Below, in pieces: positions 36,288 to 47,660 of a DNA stretch of 64,000 nt. The DNA comes from Glossina fuscipes. Lineage: Eukaryota; Arthropoda; Insecta; Diptera; Glossinidae. The stretch lies in NCBI RefSeq assembly GCF_014805625.2, contig NW_023998414.1, positions 35,849,859-35,913,858 of the forward strand, given 5' to 3'. The translations under genes were made by a program, and so were the position numbers. Every line of letters starts with the position of its first letter. The stretch's first letter is position 1. Below the pieces are notes generated by a model. It had not been told where the DNA came from, ran no database searches, and worked only from the letters and a program-made list of their open reading frames with translations.

Positions 36288-39200
36288 GGTTAACAACACT
36301 TAGTTAATCTCGTGCTTGAACGTTTCTCTCGTTACCAAACAATAACCGGTTTGGCTTTGTATGCGTTTTCTTCATTTGCTGGCATTTCATGTGTCTGGCC
36401 GTCAACACAATTGATTATGGTCGAATGTCGTAACTTAGGTTGTGGGTATTTTGTGACCGGTAGGTAACATCTTGCATACAGGTTCATTGCTATGGTTGCA
36501 TGAAAGTTTACTTAGTGGACCAACAGTCACGTCAGCCAAGTAATTCAAGTAAAAGGTGCTTAAATCTTCTACCGCTACGCTACTATACATACATTGATGC
36601 TATGTTATGCGGTAATGTAGTTTTCATTTTCATTTTCATTTTCCTACAGTATGCGTATATGATATCAATTTGTGAGTTTTACGTCCCATTTTTTTTTTGC
36701 TTAACATGCACGCTCTTCAACCTACCTACAAATCTTAGGTGTTAAAGAAAGTTTTCTCGTTTCTCGTGTTTGTTTATTTCTTATTATTTATTTTTTTATT
36801 ATTATTTTGTTTTTTTTTTTTTTTTTTTTTTTTTCATTAACCTTTATAATCAATGTAGGTCGATGCGGTTACAAGCTACGCTTTATGCGATCTTTCTAAT
36901 AAAAATTGAAAAAGGAAATCTTTGCACTTTTTTCCAAACCTTATATAACAACATTTTGTACGGGTGTTATACTTTTATAACTTCAGCTAACTTGATCTTC
37001 TTGTTATCAAAGTGATTGCCACAACGCATACTTTTTATTGTATTCATTATGTTATGCAGACAGTGGGTGGTGTTTTTGTGTCTGTTAACTCTCTGTTTCT
37101 TAATGATTTCCATCTCGTGCATATCGTAGAGTTTCTCCAACTTTATTATAAAATGTTGACTACTTTTCGTTGTATAGTTTTAATAACAACATTTTTGGCT
37201 TCTAAATCAGATTTTCTCTGCCATAATCACGAGCATACTTTATTTCCCCTTTTTTTTTTTCGACATATCTTTTTGTTTTACTTATAAACTCCAGTAATAC
37301 GATTTGGTTTATATAAAATCGTATTATAGTTTGCCTTTGTTTGTACTCGCATATGTGCATAAGCAGCAAAATTTTATAATGATCGTGGCATGAGTATCTA
37401 CTAATTTTGTCATTGCGTTTGTGTTATCCAATCAAGAATTTTCGAGATGCTTTAAAATTTGTATCAAGTGCATATAACTCGATAATTTTCAAAAATAGTC
37501 TCACTCTATAAGTCTATAATATACAATATAGAAATCAAGTTGGTTTTCAAGCACGTTTTGATGGCAACTCTTCGATTTAATTATTATCGTCTACCGAAAT
37601 ACAAAGGCTAGTGAAAGATCGGTGAGAGGCGTGAAAGATCGGAACGATGGGTTTTGAGAGAAGGAGAGAGAGAGAGAGGAAGAGAAAAAGACAGAGAGAG
37701 AGAGAAAGAGAAAGAGAGAGAAGGAGATGGACAGCCAGGCAGAAAATGATTAAACAGTAGCGAATGAGAGAGGGGAGCGTGAGCGATGAAGAGATCGAGA
37801 GAGAGAGAGAGAGCAAGTAAATGAGAGAGAAATAAACTTAAATTAATTGCATACTTAGAACACTTTCAAAATTAACGATTTATATGTTTTTGACGAGGGT
37901 CGAAACCTATGCTTAGTCCATTCAAAGCCTTCACATAGAAGATTACAAATCCCAAGAGCAACAATGCGCTAAGCTTTTCACGTTTGTTCACGTTTGTTTC
38001 ACGTATATGTATTATCTGGAAGAAACTTCTTGCTTAGGATTTTGAGATTTGGTTCAAGTGCTTCGTATTCATCGATGCTGTTATGAAATTTCATCTTTGC
38101 TAATTCCCGAATCGGACGTCTTCAAACGACGTCTTTACGTGCACTTTGAAATATTTTGAAAGGAAAATCTACCTTCACCGAAGCGCAAACATTGATTAGG
38201 TACGGCAGTGAGACGGATTCGAAAGCATATAAGGCTTGTACGAAGAAACTAACAGAAAAAAGCATTTGATGAAAAGTTGATCTTTATTGCCCAAAACCGG
38301 TAAAGAAGAATTACATGTTTTTCTGCCCTTTTTTTCTTTGTCATATCGCAGAATGTAAAGCGTAAAGTTTAGCCTATTTTTTGTTTGTCACATACGACAA
38401 AGGCGGCAGTTTCTCGCATAAAATCTCTTAGAGAAGGAGCAAATCAAAAAGAACACATGAACAGTTCAATAACAATCTTGTGGTCTTCAGATTATATCTG
38501 AAAATCAAAAAAACAAAATTTTATTATAATAACAGAGCATATCTCGTAATCCATTTTAAAAATCTTAAACTCATTGCAGATAAATCTAACCGGCTCCGCT
38601 GCTCCGTATTTTCCAACTATTTTTCAAAAATTATTATTGTTCTCATTAATTAAATATATGCTCAATAACTTCTTTAAATCATGCTATGCCGCTATGCTAT
38701 GTTATCTCTTTTTTTGTCCCATCAATATTGCTGAGCTGTTATAACGAATAATAGAAAAAGCGATGAAATAAATTTGAAAATTGAAAAATTCTCGTAAATC
38801 GGAAAACGTGAAGACGGGGCTAGCAATCGGCAAATGAGGCCGAAATATCTATTAACGTCCAACGTCTGCTTTATTTAGATTTATATACTTCTTCGCGGCT
38901 GTTGGGTATCCAAAAATTCGCCGTAAGGTAGGTGCAGGTTTTTTGCTTGCTTTTCATATTTTTGCTTAGATTCCTTTATAAAGATATATTTTGCAAATGC
39001 TATTAGTTGCCTGCAGTGCTTTATTTAATATACATATACATATATATATATATATATATATATTTGTATGTATATGTATATATGATGTATGTATGCTTTG
39101 ATGAATTTTTATTTATTTTTTTGTTGCATTTGTTGTTAGCTCTTTGAAAATTTTGTTAGTATAGTTTGCTTGTGCACTGTTCATCATCCTCATCATCATC

Positions 39201-40240
39201 ATCATCGTCATCATCATTGTCATCCTGATTATTATCATAATATTTTTTTTTCTCTGTTATTTTGTTTTATCATCAAAGGCATTAACTTTTTCCTTCATAT
39301 GAATCACTATATATATTTATTGTAGATATTTCTCGTGTAGTTTTATTTGCTGTTGTTGTTGCTGTTGTTGTTGCTTGGAGTGTAAAAGAAAGAAAAAAGA
39401 ACTACAACAGCAGTGCAACGATTATTACCATCGACTGTGGCTGTGTGCGAGTATGTGTGTTGAAATAGCCGTTCTTTGTTGGGGACTTATTATTGGATTT
39501 TATTAAGCATAACTTTCTTTGCAGATGTCGACATTGGGATGTTAAATACTATTTACAAAATTTTTTTTATTTAAAAATTTCTGATTATTCGGTACAGAGA
39601 TGAACTTAAATAAATGCTTTAGTTATGTGACTTAATTTCAATCACTGGTATTGCGTAATAAAATCAAGAGAAAATATCACTTATCCTATTATAGTTGATT
39701 CACGTCATTAGACGAAATTATTTCGTTAGTTTGCGATGCTAACGAAAGAACACAAATATTCTTATCGACCGGACTAGTTTGCCGTAGTTAAAATATTAGT
39801 TAATAATAATCACAAATACTCCTACATATGTAGATGAGACTAAGCAATTGAAATGTTTTTTTCGATATGTTATAGGAATTAGGGGACATTTTCGAGCTAA
39901 AAAATCACTCAACATCTCTCGTCTTTCATATTATGAACGATTTAACTATGTCGGCATTATTCTAGAGATAGTAAACTTAACTTCATTGAACACTTATTAC
40001 ATATTGTCAACAATGTAGATAATACGATAGAGCTTTTATACGATTTTATGAACCAAAAATCCCGTAAAATAACAGCAATAACAAATATTTATCTTAATAT
40101 TTGAAGCGATTGCTCAATCCATATCAAATATTGTATGTTGTCTGCATTTGGATGAGGATCAATTGATAGCATCGAATAGATTGAAAATCGAATGATTAAG
40201 CTTATGTTCAATTACGATGGAAAATGTTAATTAACATGAA
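36288..40240. other. No gene seen
   Basis: Short plus frames at 36500-37287 are rich in Phe, Leu and Tyr from T-rich DNA. A GA-rich tract lies at 37665-37830, (TA)n at 39040-39065 and (CAT)n at 39185-39220. Confidence 0.55.
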
Positions 40241-40419
40241 CTGAGTGGCCGAATAGGCAAGACTAGCTCGACTAGCAACTCAATGGTCGGTGGGTTCAAA
40301 TCTCGAATGCGATAGAGGTTTTAATAAAAGCCAAAAGCTTTAGATGCTAGTCCTTTAAAACTTATGCCTTAGAATTTATTCTCTGGCTAAATTTATAATA
40401 ATAATGATAATAATATTAG
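40241..40419 (+). mobile_element. tRNA-derived SINE, full-length copy 2
   Basis: The head CTGAGTGGCCGAATAGGC resembles the A box of Leu/Ser tRNAs. The B box GGTTCAAATCTC lies about 40 bp further on. The body has TAATAAAAGCC, TTTAGATGCTAGTCCTTT and ATTCTCTGGCTAAAT, all matching the copies at 7.8 and 62.8 kb. It ends in an (AAT)n-like tail. I see no clear target-site duplication. It lies directly before the terminal hairpin of a family B repeat (40430 onward), so it may have inserted into that repeat. Confidence 0.78.
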
Positions 40420-40429
40420 AACAATGGTG

Positions 40430-40510
40430 ATGGGTATAAAAGAATCGGTCATAGCCGAATATAATTGTCTTTCTTGTTTTTTTTTATTTTTTTTTTATTT
40501 TTATTAATTT
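40430..40510 (+). repeat. Family B terminal hairpin module
   Basis: GATGGGTATAAAAGAATCGG and TCATAGCCGAATATAATTG differ from the 15.3-kb end at only a few bases. A T tract follows, as there. It directly abuts the tail of the SINE at 40241-40419. Confidence 0.55.
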
Positions 40511-42041
40511 TTTTTCTTGAAACGTTATTTATCTACGTTGTAATTAATTAACTTTATAAGGAATGTCTGCCATAAAACGTGGATAAACCGTGAGGTTAAC
40601 TTAATTTGCATAAAAATCATTTAATTTAATGTGGAATTTAATTGGGAAAATATTGCCCTTTTATACTGCAGTATTCAAAAAATAATTGAATGAATGAATT
40701 TTTATCTAAAAATATATGCGGACGATATGCGCGGATATCTATAAAAAGGTCGCAATTGTGATTAATGCGTTACAAAAATTTCGATAAATTAGAGAGTCTT
40801 TTATAATTATTGTAAATTGTTACCGATGAAGCAAAGAATTTATTAAATTAAAATTCATATGGAAAAGGGTATGAAATGCTTGTGCAGGAATTTCGAAAAT
40901 GGCGATGAATCTGTCAAAGTTTTACAGTCAAAGATGGGAAAGCAAAATTTTTGGTAGACTTTAGCAAGCAAAAAAAAAAAAGCATTACAAAGTGGATCAC
41001 GGCCTACTGCCAAATACTCTACAGTATCCTAGAGGTATTTATGTAACGATTGGGAAGTGGTTGAAACATTTTCGGTCAACAGTCGGTGTATCAGATTTCA
41101 TTCATATATCTGAAAAGAAAACAAGACGGACAAGATTCCCAATCGATCGATATAATAAAAGTTGGGTCTATCTCAAGTCCTTTGGAATATACATAAACTT
41201 CCATATACCATTGTGGTATAAGCGGCGTAAGGGAAATGAAGCGGGAAAATACCCAAAAAACAACCTAAATATCGATAAAATCAAGAATGTTCTACTCAGA
41301 AATACCCCATAAAAAATAATGAAACTTATCTATAGTAGATAGACAAGAGATAAGTTAATTTTGAGTGAGTGAAGGTATGTGTTATATAAGCGATACTGAA
41401 CTGAAATGCATACTTAGTGGCGATGAGATTTGACTTGAGATTTAACCTTGCAATCTATAGAAAGCTTAAAAAAACTAAGCGAATATTATTGATTTAAAGT
41501 CATGTTCTCAGTCTTCAATTGTCGTCTTCCTTTAAGCAATTAATAAGAATAAGAATATATTATGTCCATGTCTGCAGCATTATTTAACGTTAGTCTATTA
41601 GCTTAAATAAGCTCACAGTTGAATGCAAAAGAATTTCTTCGCCTTCGCTAAATCAAACTAATATCCTTTTACAAACGCTACTACTACTAAATCGATTTAG
41701 CTTCGAGTTGCTTCTTCTTTTTCCTTTCAACTCGTAAAGAATTCATTTCATGGTAATCGGTTTGAGTCAATGGAAGCCATTAAAAAGAGCTTACTGCCTG
41801 CGATGAAGGCTATGCCGACAGAGACGCTTTAACTAAATTATAAACGAATTAATGGAATGACATGAAATGTTAATACAAGCTATGCTAACTTAATGCAGTA
41901 AAATGTACATTGATATTAAAAGTATTTTTAAAATAAAAATTTTTCATTGTTTTTTAAACACACACACAGACACGTGCATACACATACACACACACACACA
42001 CACATACACTTTGATAACTTTTTCATAATTAAATTTAAAAA

Positions 42042-42083
<42 letters not shown>

Positions 42084-42854
42084 TTTTAATTTCATATCGA
42101 TTTGCATTCATTTCAAGCCATCGCAACTATCGATACGCTTTCATAGGGGATATGCAATGTGATATACGCATTGCGTATGCGGGTAACTCCATTTAAAATT
42201 CTTTTCATTATTTTTGTTGGCTAAATGACAACACAAAGTAATACTTCTAACTATTAGCAAAGGAATGAATGTAACTAACCGCTCTATCTAGGCTCTCGCT
42301 TTCGCTCGTTCACTTTGAATTCTTTTCTCCCTATAAGCTCAGCTAAGGACGTTATATAGACGAAGTTGAAGACAACGCATCAATCCCGAGATGATTAGCG
42401 GCATAATTCATCATTTGATGGACATGTGTAGCAATTCAGATTCACCGTTCGATTTACTGCATATGCCGCAGCAATGGACCTAATTCCTTAACTGGTTTCT
42501 ACATTACATTTTACTGACAAGGGATGCTGACTGCTTGAATAGTAGCTCATAGATTCTGTGTTCCCAGGTGATATAATCGCCGCTTGTTCTGTACTGTGAC
42601 AAGATTAATTATTATACCCGGTTTTTTATGAATGTAATTACCGTTATGTAAATCATTTCATACATTATTAATAAATTATATACTAAATATCTATCTATTT
42701 TCTCTATAATTCATTTAGATACTGGAGCACAGCTTACTCACTTAACTTATACGCCCAGCATTATCTTCTATATTGATGTTAATCATATAATAGCAACGAT
42801 ACGATAACGTATGGGGGATATAATAAAAAATAATTCTTTTCTTATTTTGCAAAA
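40511..42854. other. No convincing gene; one 106-codon frame
   Basis: The plus frame at 40992-41312 is Lys-rich and of mixed composition, but has no recognisable motif, and its GC content is no higher than its surroundings. An (AC)n tract lies at about 41983-42003 and T runs at 42047-42074. Confidence 0.5.
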
Positions 42855-43330
42855 TTAGACAAGCAGTCGAACAGAATGATACCATCAATCGAATTGTCTT
42901 TTATAAAACGATTTGTCACGAACATCATAATAAGCTTCAGTTCGCAATATGACATCAGTATTGGATTTAAACCTTTTCCCGCAGAGCATCGTGTTGAAAC
43001 TTGTTAATAGATAAAAATCGCAAGATGTTAGATGTGCAGAAGTAGTGGTGAATGAGGCACCCAATCGAACTGCTATTCAGGCGATGTTTGCAATGTAACC
43101 ATCGGTGTTTTTTTTTTTTTTCACCATAAAAAAACATCGAGTCCAATGCACGATCAAATTTCTGATGCCTAAATCTTCATACAACGTGTGACAAAGACGT
43201 TCTCTGAACATATAGCCTCCGTTTTCTCTATAACCTTAACACGTCGATCGTTAAACACCGTTTGCTGAGCTTGACTGATGTCTCCATGTGTCGAAATGAT
43301 CGCTTTTCATCGAAATATTCGCTATTCAGC
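42855..43330 (-). pseudogene. Internally deleted mariner transposase remnant (copy 2, different subfamily)
   Basis: The minus strand first shows an N-terminal DNA-binding region (DISQAQQTVFNDRRVKVIEK). After a frameshift it reads HTLYEDLGIRNLIVHWTR. A T-run and a deletion follow. It then resumes with C-terminal mariner sequence: a degraded PPYSPDLAP-like stretch, CDFYLLTSFNTMLCGKRFKS, and NTDVILRTEAYYDVRDKSFY. At least the first two catalytic aspartates are missing. The motifs belong to a different mariner subfamily from copy 1, so it is an independent insertion. It lies just upstream of an R1-like LINE remnant. Confidence 0.72.
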
Positions 43331-43589
43331 TAAGCAATAATTTCACTTGTGATGCTCAGTAAAAAAGAACCTTTAGTCACATCGTCTTATTAAATTTTTT
43401 CCAATTTTGACAGGAATCCTCACAATGATTACCACTACTCGTCCAAAATGACCGAAACGTTGATGAATGCTTCTGCAACGTGCACATAAATATACTCCTC
43501 GACCTTTGCGAGTATGTGTTGTCGTCTTTACGCTTATATCATAGACGTACGCACGCACACACACATCCTGTCAATTACGAATCCGAAAT

Positions 43590-44112
43590 TGAATCTGGTG
43601 AGGCAAGAATGATGCCAAATACTAAACGACCTGAAGCTACGATAAGAAAGGCGATATCCATTGTAGTCACAGCGGTTCTGTTCTACACGAGCCGAGTATA
43701 GGATGACGTACTGTCATTCGAAGTCGAACTGCAGGAAAATGACGGCGGTGTACCGTCTTGACGCCCTCAAGCAGATATGCGGTTTCCAAACCTATACTGA
43801 AGGTTCATCTCAAACATTTCTCAAACCTTTCACAGTCTTTAAGATAGAAGAGCACTAGACGTCACTGAACAGCCAAGAAAGCCGAAAGATAGATGGGCGT
43901 TCCCGCTCATCCCCGATGCAGCCAAATGGATCGGATGACGGCATGCCGAGATGAACTATTACCTTGCACAGTTCCTAACTGGTCATGGCTGTTTCCAAAG
44001 TTATCTACACAGGTTCTGGCATAATAGTTACCCAGTACCTCCGAGCTCTGCAGACTCGGAAGATGATGTTGGGCATGCGAAATGCCATTACTCAAGATTC
44101 GTGGCATACAAT
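43590..44112 (+). pseudogene. 3' remnant of an R1-clade-like non-LTR retrotransposon ORF2
   Basis: The first part (GEARMMPNTKRPEATIRKAI, SIVVTAVLFYTSRV, then in another frame KMTAVYRLDALKQICGF) matches the region just after the reverse transcriptase domain. The last part, from about 43890, reads RWAFPLIPDAAKWIG, one TGA stop, then RHAEMNYYLAQFLTGHGCFQ and SYLHRFWHN. This is the conserved C-terminal segment of R1/I-group LINEs. The final Cys/His knuckle is degraded (SADSEDDVGHAKCHYSRF). Reverse transcriptase and endonuclease domains are absent, as expected for a 5'-truncated LINE. The clade is assigned from memory of the motif, so R1 versus a related clade is not certain. Confidence 0.65.
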
Positions 44113-44879
44113 TGACCTAAACGTGTTCGCTACGAGACAGAAGAAGAGCGTGGCCAAAAGCATTGAAGCAAATCGGGTAGTGTACAAGGCTTCACGCGGA
44201 GATGCTCCAGGTATTAAGAGAGACGACTCGAGAGAGAGCGTAAGTAATACCCAACAGTTGTCTCGTGGGGAAAGCGATAAAATGTGCGTGGAAAATAGTT
44301 TTAGGATGCGAGCGTGATCGTAGACGAATCGTGCCTGTAGTATCTTGCGAAGAAAACATACACACACACACACAAACACATACGAAATTTGCCAGTAATG
44401 TGGAAAGAATGACAACATCGCACTAAAAAACCTTAAATTTTTGCTTTGAGGAAATTGTTTTTGATTTGCATATAATCGCAAATGCTTATCAATATTTGCG
44501 TACACGATAAAAAAGGAAAAGGAAAAAATAAAACCTTATAATGTACACACACGTATTTATCGTGTTGTATTCGTGTTTATCTAAGTTATTTGTGCAGTCA
44601 TAGATGTCATACACTGACACTAAAGCAAATAGTCGATCATTTAGTTTAGTTTAAAAATAATTACACAATGGATGCTAAGGTGAGAGTTACGACAGAAAAC
44701 TAACGAATTATGTAAACTGTTGGACATAATGTTTGCCTAAAAATATGAAATTTTTTGCTTGCATAACACTTAAGGGTATGCGTATAATAAATATATACTT
44801 AATACGTTTGTTGTTGAATATATTTAAAATTCATTGAAAATTTCTCTAAAGATTTAACGTTTTTCCAATAAAACGTTGA

Positions 44880-45066
44880 TTACAGAAAGTCGTCGCCTGT
44901 AGCATTAACCACAAATCTATGAACCATCAGTTTATAATAACCACGACGTGAAAATGTGTAAGTTGCCTGAAACATTGTCATTAGGTTTTCAAAACCGCAT
45001 GTAAAACTCATGCAACCATTGCAATCATCGGGCCCTTCAATGCGTGTTTTCCTCATATGGGTGTGT
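44880..45066 (-). CDS. Exon-like open segment, unrecognised (low confidence)
   Basis: The minus-strand frame from about 45066 to a stop at 44880-44882 encodes roughly 60 residues of mixed composition (for example CNGCMSFTCGFENLMTMF and RRGYYKLMVHRFVVNATG). Its codons look more gene-like than the AT-biased noise around it. A 30-nt T tract lies just upstream on the same strand and could act as a polypyrimidine tract before a 3' splice site near CATATGAG. I recognise no family and see no nearby AATAAA. It could be the last exon of a gene, a decayed pseudogene or chance. Confidence 0.2.
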
Positions 45067-45078
45067 AATGCACGCGAC

Positions 45079-45110
<32 letters not shown>

Positions 45111-46309
45111 AACGCAGACATTGACGATGATGATAATTGCGAGCTGTGGTAACGAGCTCCATGCGTACACGCAAATACATATTGCATATGCACACATACA
45201 TATACATACACATGTCCGCCCGTATATATGTGTATAAATATTACATATATTTTGTTCATAAACGCAACGAAATACAAATAGCGAGTTGAAAACTTTGTAG
45301 ACTAATACTTAAAGACGCAGTAAAAATGTTCCAAATATTTGATATTTCCATTGGTCCGATTAACACATGGTAAACCCTATTAATGTATTAAATAAACACA
45401 ATTTAAAGCAATGTAATCGGACATCGCTGCTACCCACTATACATATGGCTACATATGGACATTTCCTTATCCTGTCTGTATCACAAAGTATTAAAAACTA
45501 GACTCCACATACATACATATGTAGTGCGGTATAAGGGCTTGCGTTTCGTAAGAACCCTTTCTTAAATAGCTGACTGGTAATTTCTGACTGGGACTTTCAT
45601 AATAAAATGGTAAGAACCGGGATTTTATTCCCTTAACTTAATAATAATTTTTTTAAAGAAGCTGACATGGATGATGGGTCAGTAATTGCTTCCATCCCAA
45701 CCATTCATTTAGCAAGGCTAAATACTATTTTTTTTCCCAACTTTTGTCACGAAATATTGAAAGTGAAATTTTCTTTTTCATATAATAGCCATTATGATAT
45801 ATAAAAGGAACGGTCGTTATATTGAAGCGATTCAATCCATTGTTAGTACAAAACTTCTTCGAGTCAAATTAAGTCAGCTCAGAAAATTTCATCAAAATCG
45901 CCCGATAAATGCGATATCCATGCCCACGACTTTTTAAATTTTTTTATTATCGTGGGTAACCTGGCAAACAAATCCCTAAACAAATCCCATTTCAGCATTA
46001 TTCCCCTCTCTTGCTCTTTTAATGTTTGCTTATATCATTGATAAGGTACCACGCGATCTGCCACATAACAATGATGCTAACGAATGATTCCATCTTAAAA
46101 AGGAGTTTTTTTTTTTTTTTTTATGTTTAGCCCTCTATAGAATTCCCAGTAATGTATATATACATATATATATATGTGTGTGTAACTCTATATAAAAATG
46201 AATTCATTTTATGCAATTCTTGCTGCAATTCTGCCTAGATGTGTAAGGAATCTTGGCAGAAATTTATGTTTGCTTTTATCTTTATGTGACGAAAGAGAGT
46301 GAAGCCAAG

Positions 46310-46625
46310 TTCAAAATATTATTTCGTAAAGATTCTCTTATGAATCGATCTAAAACTTGCCGGTTCATTGTCGGTCTGGCTGCGATTTGTCCATATATAT
46401 TTATATATATTTAATCTACAGATCGTAATATTTGATATATTTTGGTGAAATTTGAAACATCGAAATGTTTTCGCCCAAGGACAAATCCTATCGAAAATGG
46501 TTCAGATCGAACGACTATTTCGATTACTTCTCATATAAGGCCTCAGTTTGAAAAGTCTTTATATGAATAATAGTATTGGAGGATGTGGCGAAGGATATGT
46601 TCGGATACGTGTGGAACGTGGGTAA
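46310..46625 (+). repeat. Dispersed repeat family A, copy 4
   Basis: It has AATCGATCTAAAACTTGCCG, then ACAGATCGTAATATTTGATA, TATTTTGGTGAAATTTGAAA and AAGTCTTTATATGAATAATA. These parallel the 24.3-kb copy block by block. Reading frames are short and broken. Confidence 0.58.
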
Positions 46626-47085
46626 TAGGAATATCTTTTCATTTGGTTTATTTTATTTATTGCTTCATGACAATTTTATTTAAAAATTGGCTTGGATTGG
46701 AGACGGGAATTCTTAGTCACTTTTACACAATAAAATTGCACCTATTTCACCCATTTAATCAAAAACGATATTCATAGTTAAGGACGATTATTTCAAGTCG
46801 TTCTTAAATCCGCTTTAGAAAATTTCTAAGTAATAAATGGTCATTTAGTTTAAGTTCCTTCTTCTTTATACTGGAATTGTAGATAGATATGTGTGAAGAA
46901 TATTTCGTGTCGTATCTTCAAAAAGTCCAAGCTATCTTAACACACACACACACACATAAACACATACACATAAATTCTACAATTTAATACGAATTGTTCA
47001 ATTGTACAATGGAAATTGAGCTCTTTAGGACGGTTATGTTGACCATAAATAATCCGTAATGCGCGAAAAGTGGACTGATTGCATT

Positions 47086-47122
<37 letters not shown>

Positions 47123-47337
47123 GAAAAAAATCGACGATAAGAGATTTTAAAATGTATATAGCACCAATTTGATCTCCTATAATATGTACATAACAAGCTT
47201 GTGGCAATACATTCCCGATGTAAAATGAATGAGTTAAAGGCCGCTGAACGGAACGGAATACACTGAGCTTAAACGGGGGAATATCTTAAGTAAATAGGTC
47301 ATTTGAGAAATCCGGAATTTTTTACATCTTACACTAC

Positions 47338-47660
47338 TTGCGATACAGGAGGTTATTGAGTTTATGCGGATATATGCTGCACCCAGAAGCACTTGAAGTA
47401 GACCCGGCTTTTATTATGCCGATCGTTTCGAAAATATTTCCCAAGTCGATCTCAACTTGTCTTTCCGTCTGTCCGTCTATCTTATTATTTTCTGTTCAAA
47501 CTATAGCTCGAAAATTTTTGACAAATATTGATCAAATTTCGTGCATCGACGTGTTTTTTCGCCCACGGACGAATTATGCCGAAAACTTTTCGTAAAATTC
47601 GATATAAGTACAACGGTGTGTTAGTATAGGATATACAATGGTGGGCCATACAGACAAAAA
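47338..47660 (+). repeat. Dispersed repeat family A, copy 5
   Basis: The head reads TTGAGTTTATGCGGATATAT and GCACCCAGAAGCACTTGAAG. It then has AAGTCGATCTCAACTTGTCT and TTCCGTCTGTCCGTC, with an end near GGATATACAATGGTGGGCCA. The 85-codon frame across it is a translation of the repeat, not a gene. Confidence 0.62.

Noticed and set aside
36500..37287. Three consecutive plus-strand frames of 81-91 codons
   Set aside because: Phe/Tyr/Leu-rich translations of T-rich DNA; the second contains a poly-T run; no shared domain or splice signals.
43985..44317. 110-codon plus-strand frame
   Set aside because: It overlaps the LINE remnant in a different frame from the conserved LTGHGCFQSYLHRF reading.
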